64,000 nt of DNA from Adhaeribacter swui (GCF_014217805.1 NZ_CP055156.1:5586585-5650584); one strand, 5' to 3'; shown: positions 1-10,532, counted from the first letter of the stretch. Made by a program: numbers and translations. Notes: generated by a model from the sequence alone, not told the origin.

Positions 1-3000
1 CCTTTACTTCCAAGGATCCCGTTTTTCGATTTGCGAATTCTGGTAATTATACATTTAATTTAAAGGTAACTAACAGTTGCGGCACTTCTAATGCGCCACC
101 TAAAACTGAATCTATAAAAAATATACCTACGGTTACTTTGCCGGCAGCGGCAGCTTATTGTGGCCCGCAAACAATTAGTTTTAATGCGGCAAATGCGGCG
201 CATAAACCCACCTATAATTTTAATAATACCACCCAAATTTCGTATGAATGGACGGTAAGTAACGGACCAGCCGGGGGAGCTAATTTTACTACCAGCGATG
301 GCCGTACTGTGGCTAACCCCAGTATTCAGTTTAATCAGCCTGGCGTGTATACGGTTTCGGTTAAAGTTACGAGTGAATGCGGTACTTCCACCCAGGCCAA
401 CCAAACTATCACCATAAATGCCATACCAACTGCTCCCGAAGCTGAAAATGTTGCTATATGCATTAATTCAACCGCTACCTTAACTACTAATACCGCCGGA
501 ACAATCGAGTGGTTTTCTACTGCTACCGGCGGTTCCCGGTTAAATACTTTACCCAGTAAGTCATTTACTACGCCGGTGTTAAATGCGGCCGGCACTTACA
601 CGTATTATGTTCAAACTACCGTAAATAATTGTGTAAGTCCGCGTCAACCCGTTACAGTTACAGTTAATCCGGCCATAGACCCCAAGGTAATTACGGGAGC
701 AGCGGCCATTTGCGCTAATAGCAGCCCCGGTTTATTAACCGGACCCGCCGCTACCGGCGGAGGTAGTGCCATCAGCTATTTGTGGGAAAGCAGTACCACC
801 AGCGCGACTGCTACCGATTTTGTTGCTGCAACCGGCTTAAACAACAGCCCCAATAACCAGATAAACTTTCAACCGGGCGTTTTATCCCGCACTACTTATT
901 TCCGACGCAAAGCTATTTCATCGCCTTGTGCTACCGCTACAAGTAATGTTATAGCCATTACGGTAAATCCAATACCACCTATGCCCATTGTACCGGCAGT
1001 AAATCCGGTTTGCGTGGGTAACACTGTTACTTTTACGGCCAATGCGGTTACCGGAGTATCCTATACCTGGTACGATGAAAATAATGCAGTACTGCCTAAT
1101 AGTGCCGCTAACAGCAACCAGTTTACTACCCCTGCTTTAACCCGCGAAGGCACTTATACTTATTACGTTTCGAGTAAAAGCACCGCTAATTGCGTTAGTG
1201 CGAAAACGGCGGTTACCGTGCAGGTACTTCCGGCCATTACCAATAACCGTATTGTAAGCGAACAACCGGCTATATGCGCCGGAGAAATCCCTGGTTTAAT
1301 CCGGAGTGCTTTACAACCAAGTGGCGGGAATGGTTACGGCAACTTTACTTATTTATGGCAAAGCAAAACCGACCGCGACACCGAATGGAAAACGGCGGCT
1401 AGTGGCCCCGATCCGAACTATGCGAATACTAGTGAGAATTACCAGCCTACGGCCATCACCCGCACCACTACCTTCCGGCGGGTAATTTCTTCCGGTTCCT
1501 GCGCAACGCCCAGTTTCAGTAATGAGATTGTTATTGAAGTAATTCCGTCTTCGCTGGCGCCCGAAGTAGCCACGGTGGCACCAATTTGTTCCGGCGAATC
1601 TACGCAATTGCGAGTTACTTCCACCGGCGGCATTTACGAATGGTTTACCTCCCCAACAGCAACCAACAGCGTGTTTACCGGTCCGGTATTTACCACGCCG
1701 GTTTTAACGGCCACTACCACTTTTTACGTACATAATCGCACTACTACCTGCGTAAGTCCCCGAACACCGGTGGTAGTACAGGTAAACCCCGTAATTTCGA
1801 ATAACACCATAGCTCCGGTAGCGGCAGCTTGCGCCGACGGTAAACCCAATACCTTAATTGGTTCCGACCCGCTGGGTGGCGCCGGTGCCGGCACCTATAC
1901 TTACCGCTGGGAAAGCCGTACTGAGTTTACCGCCTTTAGCCCGGTAAATGGCGATGCTACTTTTTCTAATACCAAGAAAGATTACGCACCTGGCATTTTA
2001 AACCAAACTACCTGGTACCGCCGGATTGTAAAATCAGGAACCTGCGAAGATGTTTCGGCGGAAGTTAAAGTAGACGTTCTGGCCCTTATCACGGGCAATA
2101 CCATTGGCGTAAATGGTGGTTCTGAATTTTGCGCCGGCGAAAATACAACTACCATTACCGGTTTAGGAACTATAAGCGGAGGTACCGGCCAATACACCTA
2201 CGTTTGGGAAAGCAGCACCGATGAGTTCCGTTCTAACTACGTAATTGTAGCGCAGGGAACGGGTAATTCATACGCTGAGTACTCCCCACAAAATTTAACA
2301 CAAACCACCTGGTTCCGACGGGTAATTACTTCTGGCCCTTGTCTGGCAAATACCAGCAATGTGGTAAAAATTACCATTAATGCCCTACCGGCAACTCCCG
2401 TAGTTGCGCCTTTAGCAGCCATTTGCGTAGGTAGTTCCGCTACCTTAGTTGTGAATCCCGTAACCGGTACTACTTTTTCGGTTACCGATGAAAAAGGAAA
2501 TTTGATTCCCAATAACACCTCTGCTGCTAATCGTTTCACCACCCCTGCATTGATTGAACCGGGAGCGTACACTTTTTTTGTAAAGGCCACCAATGTTACC
2601 AACTGTGCCAGCGCGCAAACCTTGGTAACGGTACAAGTATTACCAGCCTTAGCTAATTACAATATAACCCAACCCGAACCTATATGCAAAGGCGAAAGCC
2701 CCACCGAAATAGGCAGTGCCGCTAATCCGGTAGGGGGTAATAATACCTACACGTATGTTTGGGAAAGTAAAGCTATTGATGAAGCCGATTTTAAAGTTAT
2801 AAATACTGCTGGCAATGCTTCTACTTTCAAACCTGGTCCGTTAACCAAAACTACCTTTTTCCGGCGAAAAATTACTTCTGGTCCTTGTTCGGAGTACAGC
2901 AATGTGATTGAAGTTAAGGTAAACGAATTACTGGTAAATAAATTAACTGGCACTAATCAGGAAATCTGCCAGAATGTACGGCCGTCTACAATCCTGGGGC

Positions 3001-5372
3001 AAGCTGCCTCCGGCGGAGATGGTGCTAATTACCAGTATGTATGGGAAACCAGCTCTGATAATGTACTCTACACCGCAGCTACTACCGCGACAGGTGAATC
3101 TAATTCCCAGGCCAACTTTCAGCCTGCTTTACTTACTCCGGGCAATTGGTGGTTCCGGCGCAAAGTAATTTCGGGTCCTTGTGTTTCTTATAGCGCGCCC
3201 GTATTAATTAAAGTAAACACTGCCCTGGCCAACAATACCATTCGGCTTAACGGAAACCTTGCTATTTGCGTGAATAGCAAACCCGATGCTATTCAAGGTT
3301 CTTTACCCACCGGGGGCAACGGAACCCCGACGTATACCTGGCAGGTAAGCCTGGATGGCCAGCAATTTACAAATGCTCCGCAGGTTAATAATTTAAAAGA
3401 TTTTACGCCCGGCACCCTAACCCAAACTACCTGGTACCGCCGGATTGTAGATGCCGCTTCCTGTTTACCCGACACCAGCAATGTAATTAAAGTAGAAGTT
3501 TACCAACCTGTTACCAATAACATTATTCTTACCCGCGATCAGGAAATATGCCTGGGCAGCGAAGCTCCGGTTTTAGAAGGCTCTACCCCGGAAAAAGGAA
3601 ATGGACAGTATACTTATCGTTGGGAAAGCCGGCGCGACAACCAGGCCTTTATGGTAGCCACTACTTCGGGCAGCAGCGACCCGACGGCTAAAAACTATGC
3701 GCCGGGCACCTTAGCCAAAGGAGTTTGGTATTTCCGCCGGTGGGTTTCTTCCGGGCCGTGCCAGGAAGTCGTGAGCCAGGTTGTTAAAATTACCGTGAAC
3801 GATCCCCTATCGGGTCATTTTATTACGGCTAACCAAACCATCCGGGTGGGCGATAAACCAGCGCCTTTAACCGGCTCCAGACCAAAAGGCGGTGGAAGCA
3901 CCATTACGTACCGTTGGGAAATTAAAACAGAAGAAACAGGATATTTTCAACCAATTGCGGGTAATACTAATTCTTTGAATTACGCTCCTCCTGTATTAAG
4001 TAAAACCACCTGGTTCCGGCGCATCGCTCTTTCGGGTGGGTGCGAATCAATCAGTAACGAAATTGAAATTACCGTAGCCCAGGCTATCGCCAATAACATT
4101 ATCGCGGCGAACCAAACTGTATGTTACGGGTCAGAACCTAACTTATTAGAAGGCTCCACTCCTACGGGGGGCGATGGTACTTTTACTTACATCTGGGAAT
4201 ACAGCACAACCGGTTTAGCGTCTGATTTTGTAACCGCTCCCAATCCTTCTTTCGACCAAAATTACCAACCGGGCCGGTTAAAAGAAACTACCTGGTTCCG
4301 GCGAAAAGTTAGTTCGGCGGGCAATACCCATTTGTCCAATACCATTAAGATTACGGTAGCCGCCCAAATTTCAGAAAACTCCATTACCGGTAGCCAGACT
4401 ATCTGTTATAATGATACGCCCACTGTTTTAACTGGTGCCCCGGTAACGGGCGGGGCTAACCAACCCGATTACTTATGGGAAAGCAGCACCGATGGCATAA
4501 ACTTTATAACGGCGCCGGGTATCAGTAATCAGGCATCTTACTCGCCGGGCGCTCTTACCCGTACCACCTGGTACCGCCGGAATGTAAGCAGTGGCGGTTG
4601 CACCAACCTGGCCAGTAATTTAGTACAGGTTACAGTTGTTCCGCTACCGGTTTTAGCGCCAGTTAGCCCAGTTACTGTTTGCCCGGGTAACAGCGCTACT
4701 TTAACTGTAGATGCCAATAATTACCAGATAGAATGGTATGAAACCGCTACCAGTACAACGCCGCTGCACGTGGGCCGCAGTTTTGCTACACCGGCCCTGA
4801 ACAGAGAACGCACTTATTATGCTCAACCTGTAAACCAAGGATGTGCCGGGGAACGCATAGCCATTAAAGTGTTACTGGAAGCTCCCGTGGCCAATGCCGG
4901 AACAGATGTAACCATTGAAGCCGGTAAATCAACGGAGTTACAAGGCAGCGGTGGCGTAAGCTACCAATGGTCGCCGGCCGAAGGTTTGAGTGATCCTAAC
5001 ATTGCCAACCCGATTGCCAGCCCCAAAGAAACCACCCGGTACACGCTTACCATTACCAATGCGCAAGGCTGCACTGCTACCGACGAAGTAGTAGTAGCAT
5101 TAATGCCGGGTGTATCGGTGCCCAACGGATTTACCCCGAACGGCGACGGCCGGAATGATGTATGGGAATTGGCCAACATTGAGCAATATCCGAATTGTGA
5201 AGTTAAAATTTTTAACCGTTGGGGTACTTTGCTTTATACTTCATCCGGTTATAAGCAACCCTGGGATGGCACTTACAATCAGCAAGCTTTACCGGTAGCT
5301 ACTTACTATTATACCATTATTTTAAAACCAGGCGCCAAGCCTTTATCCGGCAGCGTCACTATTATCAAATAA
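1..5372 (+). CDS. Giant modular T9SS type-B surface protein (3' part; 5' end outside window)
   Basis: The frame is open from base 3 with no stop, so the gene enters from the left; the TTG at 138 is internal, because PKD-like sequence is encoded before it. The visible part is about 1,790 residues of tandem Ig/PKD-like modules. Eleven modules of roughly 90-100 residues carry a recurring TTWFRR...SGxC signature, and they alternate with Ig-like modules of the form IC-x-TYYV. The tenth FRR module lacks the usual second Cys (SSAGN). The last ~85 residues (PNGFTPNGDGRND...IFNRWG...WDGTYN...GTYYY-like end) are the gliding-motility C-terminal domain, a T9SS type-B sorting signal. The product is inferred to be secreted and cell-surface attached, probably an adhesin. 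It is followed after 7 bp by a PorP/SprF gene, the usual partner of type-B cargo. Confidence 0.9.
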   Translation, partial: FTSKDPVFRFANSGNYTFNLKVTNSCGTSNAPPKTESIKNIPTVTLPAAAAYCGPQTISFNAANAAHKPTYNFNNTTQISYEWTVSNGPAGGANFTTSDGRTVANPSIQFNQPGVYTVSVKVTSECGTSTQANQTITINAIPTAPEAENVAICINSTATLTTNTAGTIEWFSTATGGSRLNTLPSKSFTTPVLNAAGTYTYYVQTTVNNCVSPRQPVTVTVNPAIDPKVITGAAAICANSSPGLLTGPAATGGGSAISYLWESSTTSATATDFVAATGLNNSPNNQINFQPGVLSRTTYFRRKAISSPCATATSNVIAITVNPIPPMPIVPAVNPVCVGNTVTFTANAVTGVSYTWYDENNAVLPNSAANSNQFTTPALTREGTYTYYVSSKSTANCVSAKTAVTVQVLPAITNNRIVSEQPAICAGEIPGLIRSALQPSGGNGYGNFTYLWQSKTDRDTEWKTAASGPDPNYANTSENYQPTAITRTTTFRRVISSGSCATPSFSNEIVIEVIPSSLAPEVATVAPICSGESTQLRVTSTGGIYEWFTSPTATNSVFTGPVFTTPVLTATTTFYVHNRTTTCVSPRTPVVVQVNPVISNNTIAPVAAACADGKPNTLIGSDPLGGAGAGTYTYRWESRTEFTAFSPVNGDATFSNTKKDYAPGILNQTTWYRRIVKSGTCEDVSAEVKVDVLALITGNTIGVNGGSEFCAGENTTTITGLGTISGGTGQYTYVWESSTDEFRSNYVIVAQGTGNSYAEYSPQNLTQTTWFRRVITSGPCLANTSNVVKITINALPATPVVAPLAAICVGSSATLVVNPVTGTTFSVTDEKGNLIPNNTSAANRFTTPALIEPGAYTFFVKATNVTNCASAQTLVTVQVLPALANYNITQPEPICKGESPTEIGSAANPVGGNNTYTYVWESKAIDEADFKVINTAGNASTFKPGPLTKTTFFRRKITSGPCSEYSNVIEVKVNELLVNKLTGTNQEICQNVRPSTILGQAASGGDGANYQYVWETSSDNVLYTAATTATGESNSQANFQPALLTPGNWWFRRKVISGPCVSYSAPVLIKVNTALANNTIRLNGNLAICVNSKPDAIQGSLPTGGNGTPTYTWQVSLDGQQFTNAPQVNNLKDFTPGTLTQTTWYRRIVDAASCLPDTSNVIKVEVYQPVTNNIILTRDQEICLGSEAPVLEGSTPEKGNGQYTYRWESRRDNQAFMVATTSGSSDPTAKNYAPGTLAKGVWYFRRWVSSGPCQEVVSQVVKITVNDPLSGHFITANQTIRVGDKPAPLTGSRPKGGGSTITYRWEIKTEETGYFQPIAGNTNSLNYAPPVLSKTTWFRRIALSGGCESISNEIEITVAQAIANNIIAANQTVCYGSEPNLLEGSTPTGGDGTFTYIWEYSTTGLASDFVTAPNPSFDQNYQPGRLKETTWFRRKVSSAGNTHLSNTIKITVAAQISENSITGSQTICYNDTPTVLTGAPVTGGANQPDYLWESSTDGINFITAPGISNQASYSPGALTRTTWYRRNVSSGGCTNLASNLVQVTVVPLPVLAPVSPVTVCPGNSATLTVDANNYQIEWYETATSTTPLHVGRSFATPALNRERTYYAQPVNQGCAGERIAIKVLLEAPVANAGTDVTIEAGKSTELQGSGGVSYQWSPAEGLSDPNIANPIASPKETTRYTLTITNAQGCTATDEVVVALMPGVSVPNGFTPNGDGRNDVWELANIEQYPNCEVKIFNRWGTLLYTSSGYKQPWDGTYNQQALPVATYYYTIILKPGAKPLSGSVTIIK

Positions 5373-5379
5373 AGCACTT

Positions 5380-6378
5380 ATGAAAAATTTTTATACTTTC
5401 TGGTTGCTTCTATTATTAGCGGGAAATTTGCAGGCCCAACAGCGGCCCCATTTCAGCCAATACATGATCAATAACTATATTTTAAATCCGGCGATTTCCG
5501 GCATCGAGGATTATACGGATGTGAAACTTGGTTTTCGGCGGCAATGGATGGGTTTGGAAGGAGCGCCGCTCACTTATTATACCAGCGCCCATACGCCCCT
5601 GAACAAAACCGATATAACTGTATCGGCGCTGCGCAACAAAGATCGCCGGATTAAACGGATTGGTTTACACCAAAAGGCGCGCCCGCACCATGGCGTTGGT
5701 TTTATAGCCCAGGTAGATAAAACCGGCCCTTTAAAAAGCACTTCTTTTAATGCCAGCTATGCATATCATATCCCGTTTAGCAATAAAATTAAACTGTCGA
5801 CGGGCATTGCGGGAGGTATGCTGAAGTATCGTTTGAATGCCAACGAGGTTTTTCTAGCCAATCAAAACGATCCTACTTTGTATGATAATGATATCAGCCG
5901 GCTTAAATTTAATTTAAGCGTAGGCCTATGGCTATACTCCCAGCAATTTTACGTAGGTATAGCGGGTAATCAGTTACTCCGCAATAATCAGGATTTTAAC
6001 AGCAACGCTAATTACAATGGACCCGGCTTATTGCAAAAACATTACATCATCACTGGTGGCGTACGGTTAGATGTTACTCCGGAAATAAGCCTGGTACCAT
6101 CGGTGCAGGTAAATGTAGCCTTACCGAGCCCGCCTTCTTACGACTTTAACTTAAAAGCCATATACAGCGACCGGTTTTGGGTAGGTAGCTCGTACCGGCG
6201 CGGCGATGCTATTGCGGGTTTAGCCGGGGTAAACATTAGCTCCGTCATGGATTTAGGTTATTCTTACGATGTAACTACTTCGGGCTTAAGCGCCAGCAAT
6301 GCCGGCAGCCACGAAATTGTAGTGGGTTTTAAATTACAAAACCGAGGTAAAGTAATTTGCCCGATCTGGATGTGGTAA
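5380..6378 (+). CDS. PorP/SprF family type IX secretion membrane protein
   Basis: This 332-residue protein starts with a signal peptide (MKNFYTFWLLLLLAGNLQAQ). The mature part has the family hallmark at residues ~22-75: FSQYMINNYILNPAISG, then a GFRRQW segment and TYYTSAHTPL. The rest alternates short beta segments like an outer-membrane barrel (for example GGVRLDVTPEISLVPSVQV). PorP/SprF proteins work with T9SS and are commonly encoded directly after type-B cargo, which they are thought to help anchor or export. Here only 7 bp separate it from the giant upstream cargo gene, so the two are probably co-transcribed. A rho-independent terminator follows at 6491. Length is normal for the family. 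Confidence 0.92.
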   Translation: MKNFYTFWLLLLLAGNLQAQQRPHFSQYMINNYILNPAISGIEDYTDVKLGFRRQWMGLEGAPLTYYTSAHTPLNKTDITVSALRNKDRRIKRIGLHQKARPHHGVGFIAQVDKTGPLKSTSFNASYAYHIPFSNKIKLSTGIAGGMLKYRLNANEVFLANQNDPTLYDNDISRLKFNLSVGLWLYSQQFYVGIAGNQLLRNNQDFNSNANYNGPGLLQKHYIITGGVRLDVTPEISLVPSVQVNVALPSPPSYDFNLKAIYSDRFWVGSSYRRGDAIAGLAGVNISSVMDLGYSYDVTTSGLSASNAGSHEIVVGFKLQNRGKVICPIWMW

Positions 6379-6861
6379 GCGTTGTCTTTATCTAAAATTT
6401 TAAAAATAATATATAACCATCATAAAAACCACTGTACTTTAGACCGGCTATTAGTTTTGTATTTACAAAATTTTAAAAAATTAAAAATTTAAGGTAGCTA
6501 AAAAATAGCTACCTTTTTTGTGCGAGTATATCCACGGTTTCTTTGCAATCAACGGAATTAATATTTAACTCTTCCGATAGTTTTAATTTATTATCAACAA
6601 ACTTGCGGAAGCTATATTTATAAAATTTAAAAATCGCGGCTTAAAACACTTCGGCTTTAACCACAATCCTCATTTTTAAGTATTATCCTGTAGCTTGCCT
6701 TTTATAAAGTAGGAAGCTTATACATCGAACTTAATTTTAGCTGGTTTGATAAAGGAATTGCAGATTTTAACGTTCGTAAATTTTAAATTTTTATTATTAA
6801 ATACTTTAGAACGCTATAGAAACCAAGCTCTGGGCTCTGAGCAGACCTCAACCAACTGATT
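6379..6861. other. Intergenic region, 483 bp
   Basis: It contains the terminator at 6491-6519. The remainder is A/T-rich with TTTAAATTTTT-type tracts and no ORF or RNA that I can support. It presumably holds the promoter of the hydrolase gene at 6862, but I cannot place it. Confidence 0.6.
6491..6519 (+). terminator. Rho-independent terminator after the PorP/SprF gene
   Basis: A perfect 10-bp stem (AAGGTAGCTA / TAGCTACCTT) closes an AAAAA loop and runs into T residues. It lies 113 bp after the stop codon of the PorP/SprF gene and ends the surface-protein operon. Confidence 0.85.
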
Positions 6862-7986
6862 ATGCGCTATAAGATTTTAATTGTTTTTATTATTTTACTG
6901 CACTTACATAACAACCCCTTAAAAGCCCAGCACCGGCTAAAAACAGAAAACGTAATTTTAATAACCCTGGATGGTTTTCGGTGGCGGGAACTGTTTACGG
7001 GTGCCGATGAAGACTTTATTTCGGAAAAAGATTTTGTAAAAGATAAAGATGCTTTAAAAGAAAAGTTCTGGCACGATGATCCGCTAATACGCCGCCAAAA
7101 ATTACTCCCGTTTGTATGGACCACCTTAGCTCAAAATGGACAAATTTATGGAAACAGGAACCACAATAACAAAGTTAATCTGCACAATAAACACCGGTTC
7201 TCCTACCCGGGCTACCACGAAATTTTAACCGGTTTTACCGACGACCGCCGTGTAGACAGTAACGACAAAAAAGATAACCCCAATAAAACGGTATTGGAAT
7301 TTATAAATGAGCAGAAGGGATTCCGGAAGAAAGTAGCCGCTTTTGGTTCCTGGGATTTATTCCCGTACATTTTAAATAAAAATCGCTCTGGTTTACTTAT
7401 TAATGCAGGTTTTGATACCGCCAGCACGCCCCATCTGACTAACCGCGAAAAATTTTTAAATAAATTACAAGCCAGGGTTCCCAGTCCGTGGCTAAATGTG
7501 CGTTTAGATGCTTTTACCCATTACTTTGCCCTGGAACATTTAAAAAAAGCTTCGCCGCGGGTGCTCTACATAGCTTACGGCGAAACCGATGATTTTGCCC
7601 ACGAAGGCAGTTACGAAGCTTACTTAAAATCGGCGCACCAAACCGATGCCTTTATCAAGGAACTTTGGGAATGGGTGCAACACACCCCGAAATACCGGAA
7701 TAAAACCACTTTGCTTATAACTACCGACCATGGCCGGGGTAATAATAAAAGATCGTGGCAAAATCACGGCTCCAACATCGGCGAAGCCGACGAAACATGG
7801 TTTATGGTTCTGGGACCGGATACGCCAGCTTTAGGCGAAGTAAAAGAAGCCGGCCAATATTACACCGACCAATTAGCTCAAACGCTTACTACCTTCCTCG
7901 GTATTACTTACAAGCCAGACAAACCGGCTGGAGAGGTAATCAAAGCGGTATTTAAAAATCCGGAGATAATTAGTTCTGCGGAGTAA
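6862..7986 (+). CDS. Secreted alkaline phosphatase superfamily hydrolase
   Basis: This 374-residue protein has an N-terminal signal peptide (residues 1-22, ending LKAQ). It carries the metal-site motifs of the alkaline phosphatase/phosphodiesterase superfamily. ILITLDGFRWREL (~32-44) supplies the first Asp. FSYPGYHEILTG (~113-124) lies where the Ser/Thr nucleophile sits. YGETDDFAHEG (~235-245) and TTDHGRG (~286-292) supply Asp/His ligands, and NHGSN a further His. It is likely periplasmic or surface exposed; the substrate (phosphomonoester, diester or nucleotide) cannot be read from sequence. It stands alone, with about 480 bp upstream and 250 bp downstream without a confident gene. Confidence 0.82.
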   Translation: MRYKILIVFIILLHLHNNPLKAQHRLKTENVILITLDGFRWRELFTGADEDFISEKDFVKDKDALKEKFWHDDPLIRRQKLLPFVWTTLAQNGQIYGNRNHNNKVNLHNKHRFSYPGYHEILTGFTDDRRVDSNDKKDNPNKTVLEFINEQKGFRKKVAAFGSWDLFPYILNKNRSGLLINAGFDTASTPHLTNREKFLNKLQARVPSPWLNVRLDAFTHYFALEHLKKASPRVLYIAYGETDDFAHEGSYEAYLKSAHQTDAFIKELWEWVQHTPKYRNKTTLLITTDHGRGNNKRSWQNHGSNIGEADETWFMVLGPDTPALGEVKEAGQYYTDQLAQTLTTFLGITYKPDKPAGEVIKAVFKNPEIISSAE

Positions 7987-8238
7987 GTTGTACTGTATGA
8001 TCAAGTTAAGCTTTTACCTTGTTAGAAGAAATTCAAAAGCGAAATAACACAATCCATACCATCAGCTCTGCCTGGCTCTTAACCAGAGCTTGTTATCAAA
8101 ATAATTACATACTTATTCAGATTATTCTTCGTTAATAATCAAAAGCTTAACAAGGAATAAAACAGTTATTATCTATCCAGAACTCGTAATTTCAAACTTT
8201 TTATTCTATTTTAAGTAAAACATAAAAACAAAAATAAT

Positions 8239-8433
8239 ATGGCTTTATTCCTTTTGTGGAGTATTCCTTTTATCGGACTATTGGTTTTTCTCTATTTAGC
8301 CGCTTACTATAGTATTTATTTACGCAAACAAAAAAAGAAGAAGAATCAGCGTAAAAAGGCTATCGAAAGAAAAGAAGAGTCTTTAGGAACTCCGTCGTTC
8401 CAGATTACGGATCATAGTACACAAACCAGTTAA
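8239..8433 (+). CDS. Small single-pass membrane protein (unknown function)
   Basis: An ATG follows an A-rich leader (ATAAAAACAAAAATAAT), a common Bacteroidota start context. The 64-residue product has a hydrophobic segment at about residues 3-27 followed by a very basic stretch (RKQKKKKNQRKK) and a polar tail. That matches a small inner-membrane protein with a cytoplasmic basic tail. I recognise no family. A hairpin followed by T residues lies downstream at 8488-8552. Confidence 0.5.
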   Translation: MALFLLWSIPFIGLLVFLYLAAYYSIYLRKQKKKKNQRKKAIERKEESLGTPSFQITDHSTQTS

Positions 8434-8487
8434 TATTACAGTGTCTAATTGTTTTTTTTCGTATACTAGTTAAGTAAGCAATACATC

Positions 8488-8552
8488 AGGAGTAGTTTGC
8501 AAGAAACTACAGCATAATATTTACTTAGTTCTTCCACCTACTCCTATTTTTC
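8488..8552 (+). terminator. Candidate terminator with nested alternative hairpin
   Basis: AGGAGTAG (8488-8495) pairs with CTACTCCT (8538-8545), followed by ATTTTT. A competing inner hairpin, GTAGTTT/AAACTAC (8492-8510), shares the left arm. The arrangement fits a terminator for the small gene at 8239, but the long loop lowers confidence. Confidence 0.4.
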
Positions 8553-8624
8553 CTCGCTATTATTCACTCAGCTTCCTAATTTTCTTATCAAGCTATAAGC
8601 CTCTCACCCATTTACTTCTACAAA

Positions 8625-10532
8625 TCACCCAAACAGGTTATTGGTAAACTTTAGCTTTATGCCGGCCTGAAAATCTTTAATAATTTTAAAAATTTCGATG
8701 ATCGTTACCTGTTCAATTTTGGTGAGGCTGCGTACGTCCATGTAGTTTTCGGGTTCGGCTTTGTCGCGGGTAATTTGGTTGGCTTGTTTTTTCAGGCGAA
8801 CACTCATCAGGTAATAATACGATTGTATCAGTTCCAGATATTGCTTTTCAGTGAAAATGCCTTTTTCTTTTAAAGCCGCGAGCCGCTCGCCGGTATTGGT
8901 AACAAAAATACAGTTTTGCAACGCGTATACCCGCACCAAATCCACAATTGGGGTCATGGCTTTTTTAATGTTAAAAACTTCCTGACTCCCCACGGTAAAC
9001 GTGCGGATATTCCGGAAAAAAGTAAGTGGCGGCTCGTATTGCAGGGCATTTTTGGCCATGTGAAAATAAAGCCGCTCCATAGGTTGCTGCAGTTCCTGAT
9101 CCAGAAATTCTTGCAATTCGTCCATAATGGATTTTTCACCGTACAGGTAGCGGCAATCGAAAAAAGTAGAGAAATTCATCACCGTTTCGGGCACAATGTC
9201 TTGCATCCAACTGGTGTAATTGCGTTTCCAGTGCGATAAAGAATGCGTCCATTTCGGATTTTTCGCCATAAAACCACCGGTGCAAAAACTAAAGCCAATC
9301 TGGTCTAATCGTTCGGAAATTAAATCGGCAAATTTTAAAAAATACTCCCGCACCAGTTCGCGTTGCTCGTTGGCTTTGTCTTCGTAAATAATCGCGTTGT
9401 CCTGGTCCGTCTTTAAAGTTTGCTCTTTACGACCTTCGCTGCCCAATACCATAAAAACAAACTTGGCCGGCGGCGTACCCATTTCATCCAGCCCGCCCTG
9501 AATTACTTTTAAAGCAATCGTATCGGCTACTGTAGTAATTACCTGGTTCACAATTTCGGCGTTCACACCCCGGCTTAAGAGCTGGGTTACTATTTCGGGT
9601 ACTTTTTGCCACTTGCCCTTTAACTCATCCAGCGAAAGCGCTAGTTTTACCGATTGAATAAACATAAACGGCGACTGCGCCTGCTCGCTTAATAAGCGGT
9701 TGCGGCTCAGAAAACCCCGGAATTGTCCGTTTTGCTCTACCAACAAATAACGGGTATTCGTCTGGAACATGAGCAAAATGGCTTCGTAGATATAGGCCTG
9801 CGCATTAATGGTAACAATGGGATTGTCCATGAAGTTTTTAACCGGCAGCTGCGCATCGGCTTGCCTGGCTACTACGTTATCCCGGAGGGTAATATCGGTT
9901 ACAAAGCCAATAATTTTGCCGGGTTCTTCCTCCACAAACGAGCAACTTACTTTATGTTCGGCCATCATTTGCGCTACCTGGTACACGGGCGTATCCGGAG
10001 GGCAGGCTACTATTTCGCGGTACTCCAGGCTTTCAATTTTGCGGGAATATAGTTGCTCCGAGGCAATGTAACTTTCTTCGAAAGCTGCCGGGCGTTTCGC
10101 AAAATGCGCAAACTCGTCGTTGAGCATGCGCTTGCCATAATCGGTAGTGAAAAAATGAAAAAATGCGTCGTAAGCCTGACATAGTGCTCGAAAATCGCGG
10201 CGGTGCAGGAAATAAACCACGGTTCCTTTTTTGGCAATAACCGTCCGGAGGGATTTACGCCGGTTTAGCAACACCGAAATGCCGCCGTAACAATATCCGA
10301 CCCGGTGATGATCCAGTAAACGTTTATTTTGGGCGCTATCGTAAAAGAAAGATTCGTATTCGCCGGCAGCAATAATATCAACTCCCCGCAGCTTACTCAC
10401 TTCCTGATGGTAAACGGTTGTGTCTTTGGTATACTTTACTTCTTCCAGCAAATCGACTACTCCCATTAATACCTCGTCGGGTAACAGGTTAAAGGGAACA
10501 GCGTTTTTCAGAACTTGAAATCGATCGGTCAT
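8625..10532 (-). CDS. CBS-pair / DUF294 nucleotidyltransferase-like protein
   Basis: The start is taken as the ATG at 10532, which overlaps the stop of the upstream exonuclease gene as ATGA; a TTG two codons earlier also exists. The 635-residue order is: cyclic-nucleotide-binding-like domain (~15-125), CBS pair (~160-285, ending FRGFLSRNRLL), DUF294 nucleotidyltransferase-like domain (~330-450) with GSEGRKEQTLKTDQD resembling the GlnD-type active site, then the DUF294 C-terminal helical domain. Family knowledge suggests a nucleotide-sensing, possibly nucleotidyl-transferring regulator. In many bacteria such genes sit beside a DnaQ-like exonuclease and an SSS-family symporter. The same three types occur here on one strand (symporter at 11751), though a 505-bp gap with a terminator separates the symporter. 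Confidence 0.88.
   Translation of the reverse strand: MTDRFQVLKNAVPFNLLPDEVLMGVVDLLEEVKYTKDTTVYHQEVSKLRGVDIIAAGEYESFFYDSAQNKRLLDHHRVGYCYGGISVLLNRRKSLRTVIAKKGTVVYFLHRRDFRALCQAYDAFFHFFTTDYGKRMLNDEFAHFAKRPAAFEESYIASEQLYSRKIESLEYREIVACPPDTPVYQVAQMMAEHKVSCSFVEEEPGKIIGFVTDITLRDNVVARQADAQLPVKNFMDNPIVTINAQAYIYEAILLMFQTNTRYLLVEQNGQFRGFLSRNRLLSEQAQSPFMFIQSVKLALSLDELKGKWQKVPEIVTQLLSRGVNAEIVNQVITTVADTIALKVIQGGLDEMGTPPAKFVFMVLGSEGRKEQTLKTDQDNAIIYEDKANEQRELVREYFLKFADLISERLDQIGFSFCTGGFMAKNPKWTHSLSHWKRNYTSWMQDIVPETVMNFSTFFDCRYLYGEKSIMDELQEFLDQELQQPMERLYFHMAKNALQYEPPLTFFRNIRTFTVGSQEVFNIKKAMTPIVDLVRVYALQNCIFVTNTGERLAALKEKGIFTEKQYLELIQSYYYLMSVRLKKQANQITRDKAEPENYMDVRSLTKIEQVTIIEIFKIIKDFQAGIKLKFTNNLFG

Noticed and set aside
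138-5372. TTG at 138 as start of the giant surface protein
   Set aside because: The frame is open to the window edge and encodes PKD-like sequence before it.
8916-10071. Plus-strand frames opposite the DUF294 gene
   Set aside because: Antisense shadows of a well-supported gene.
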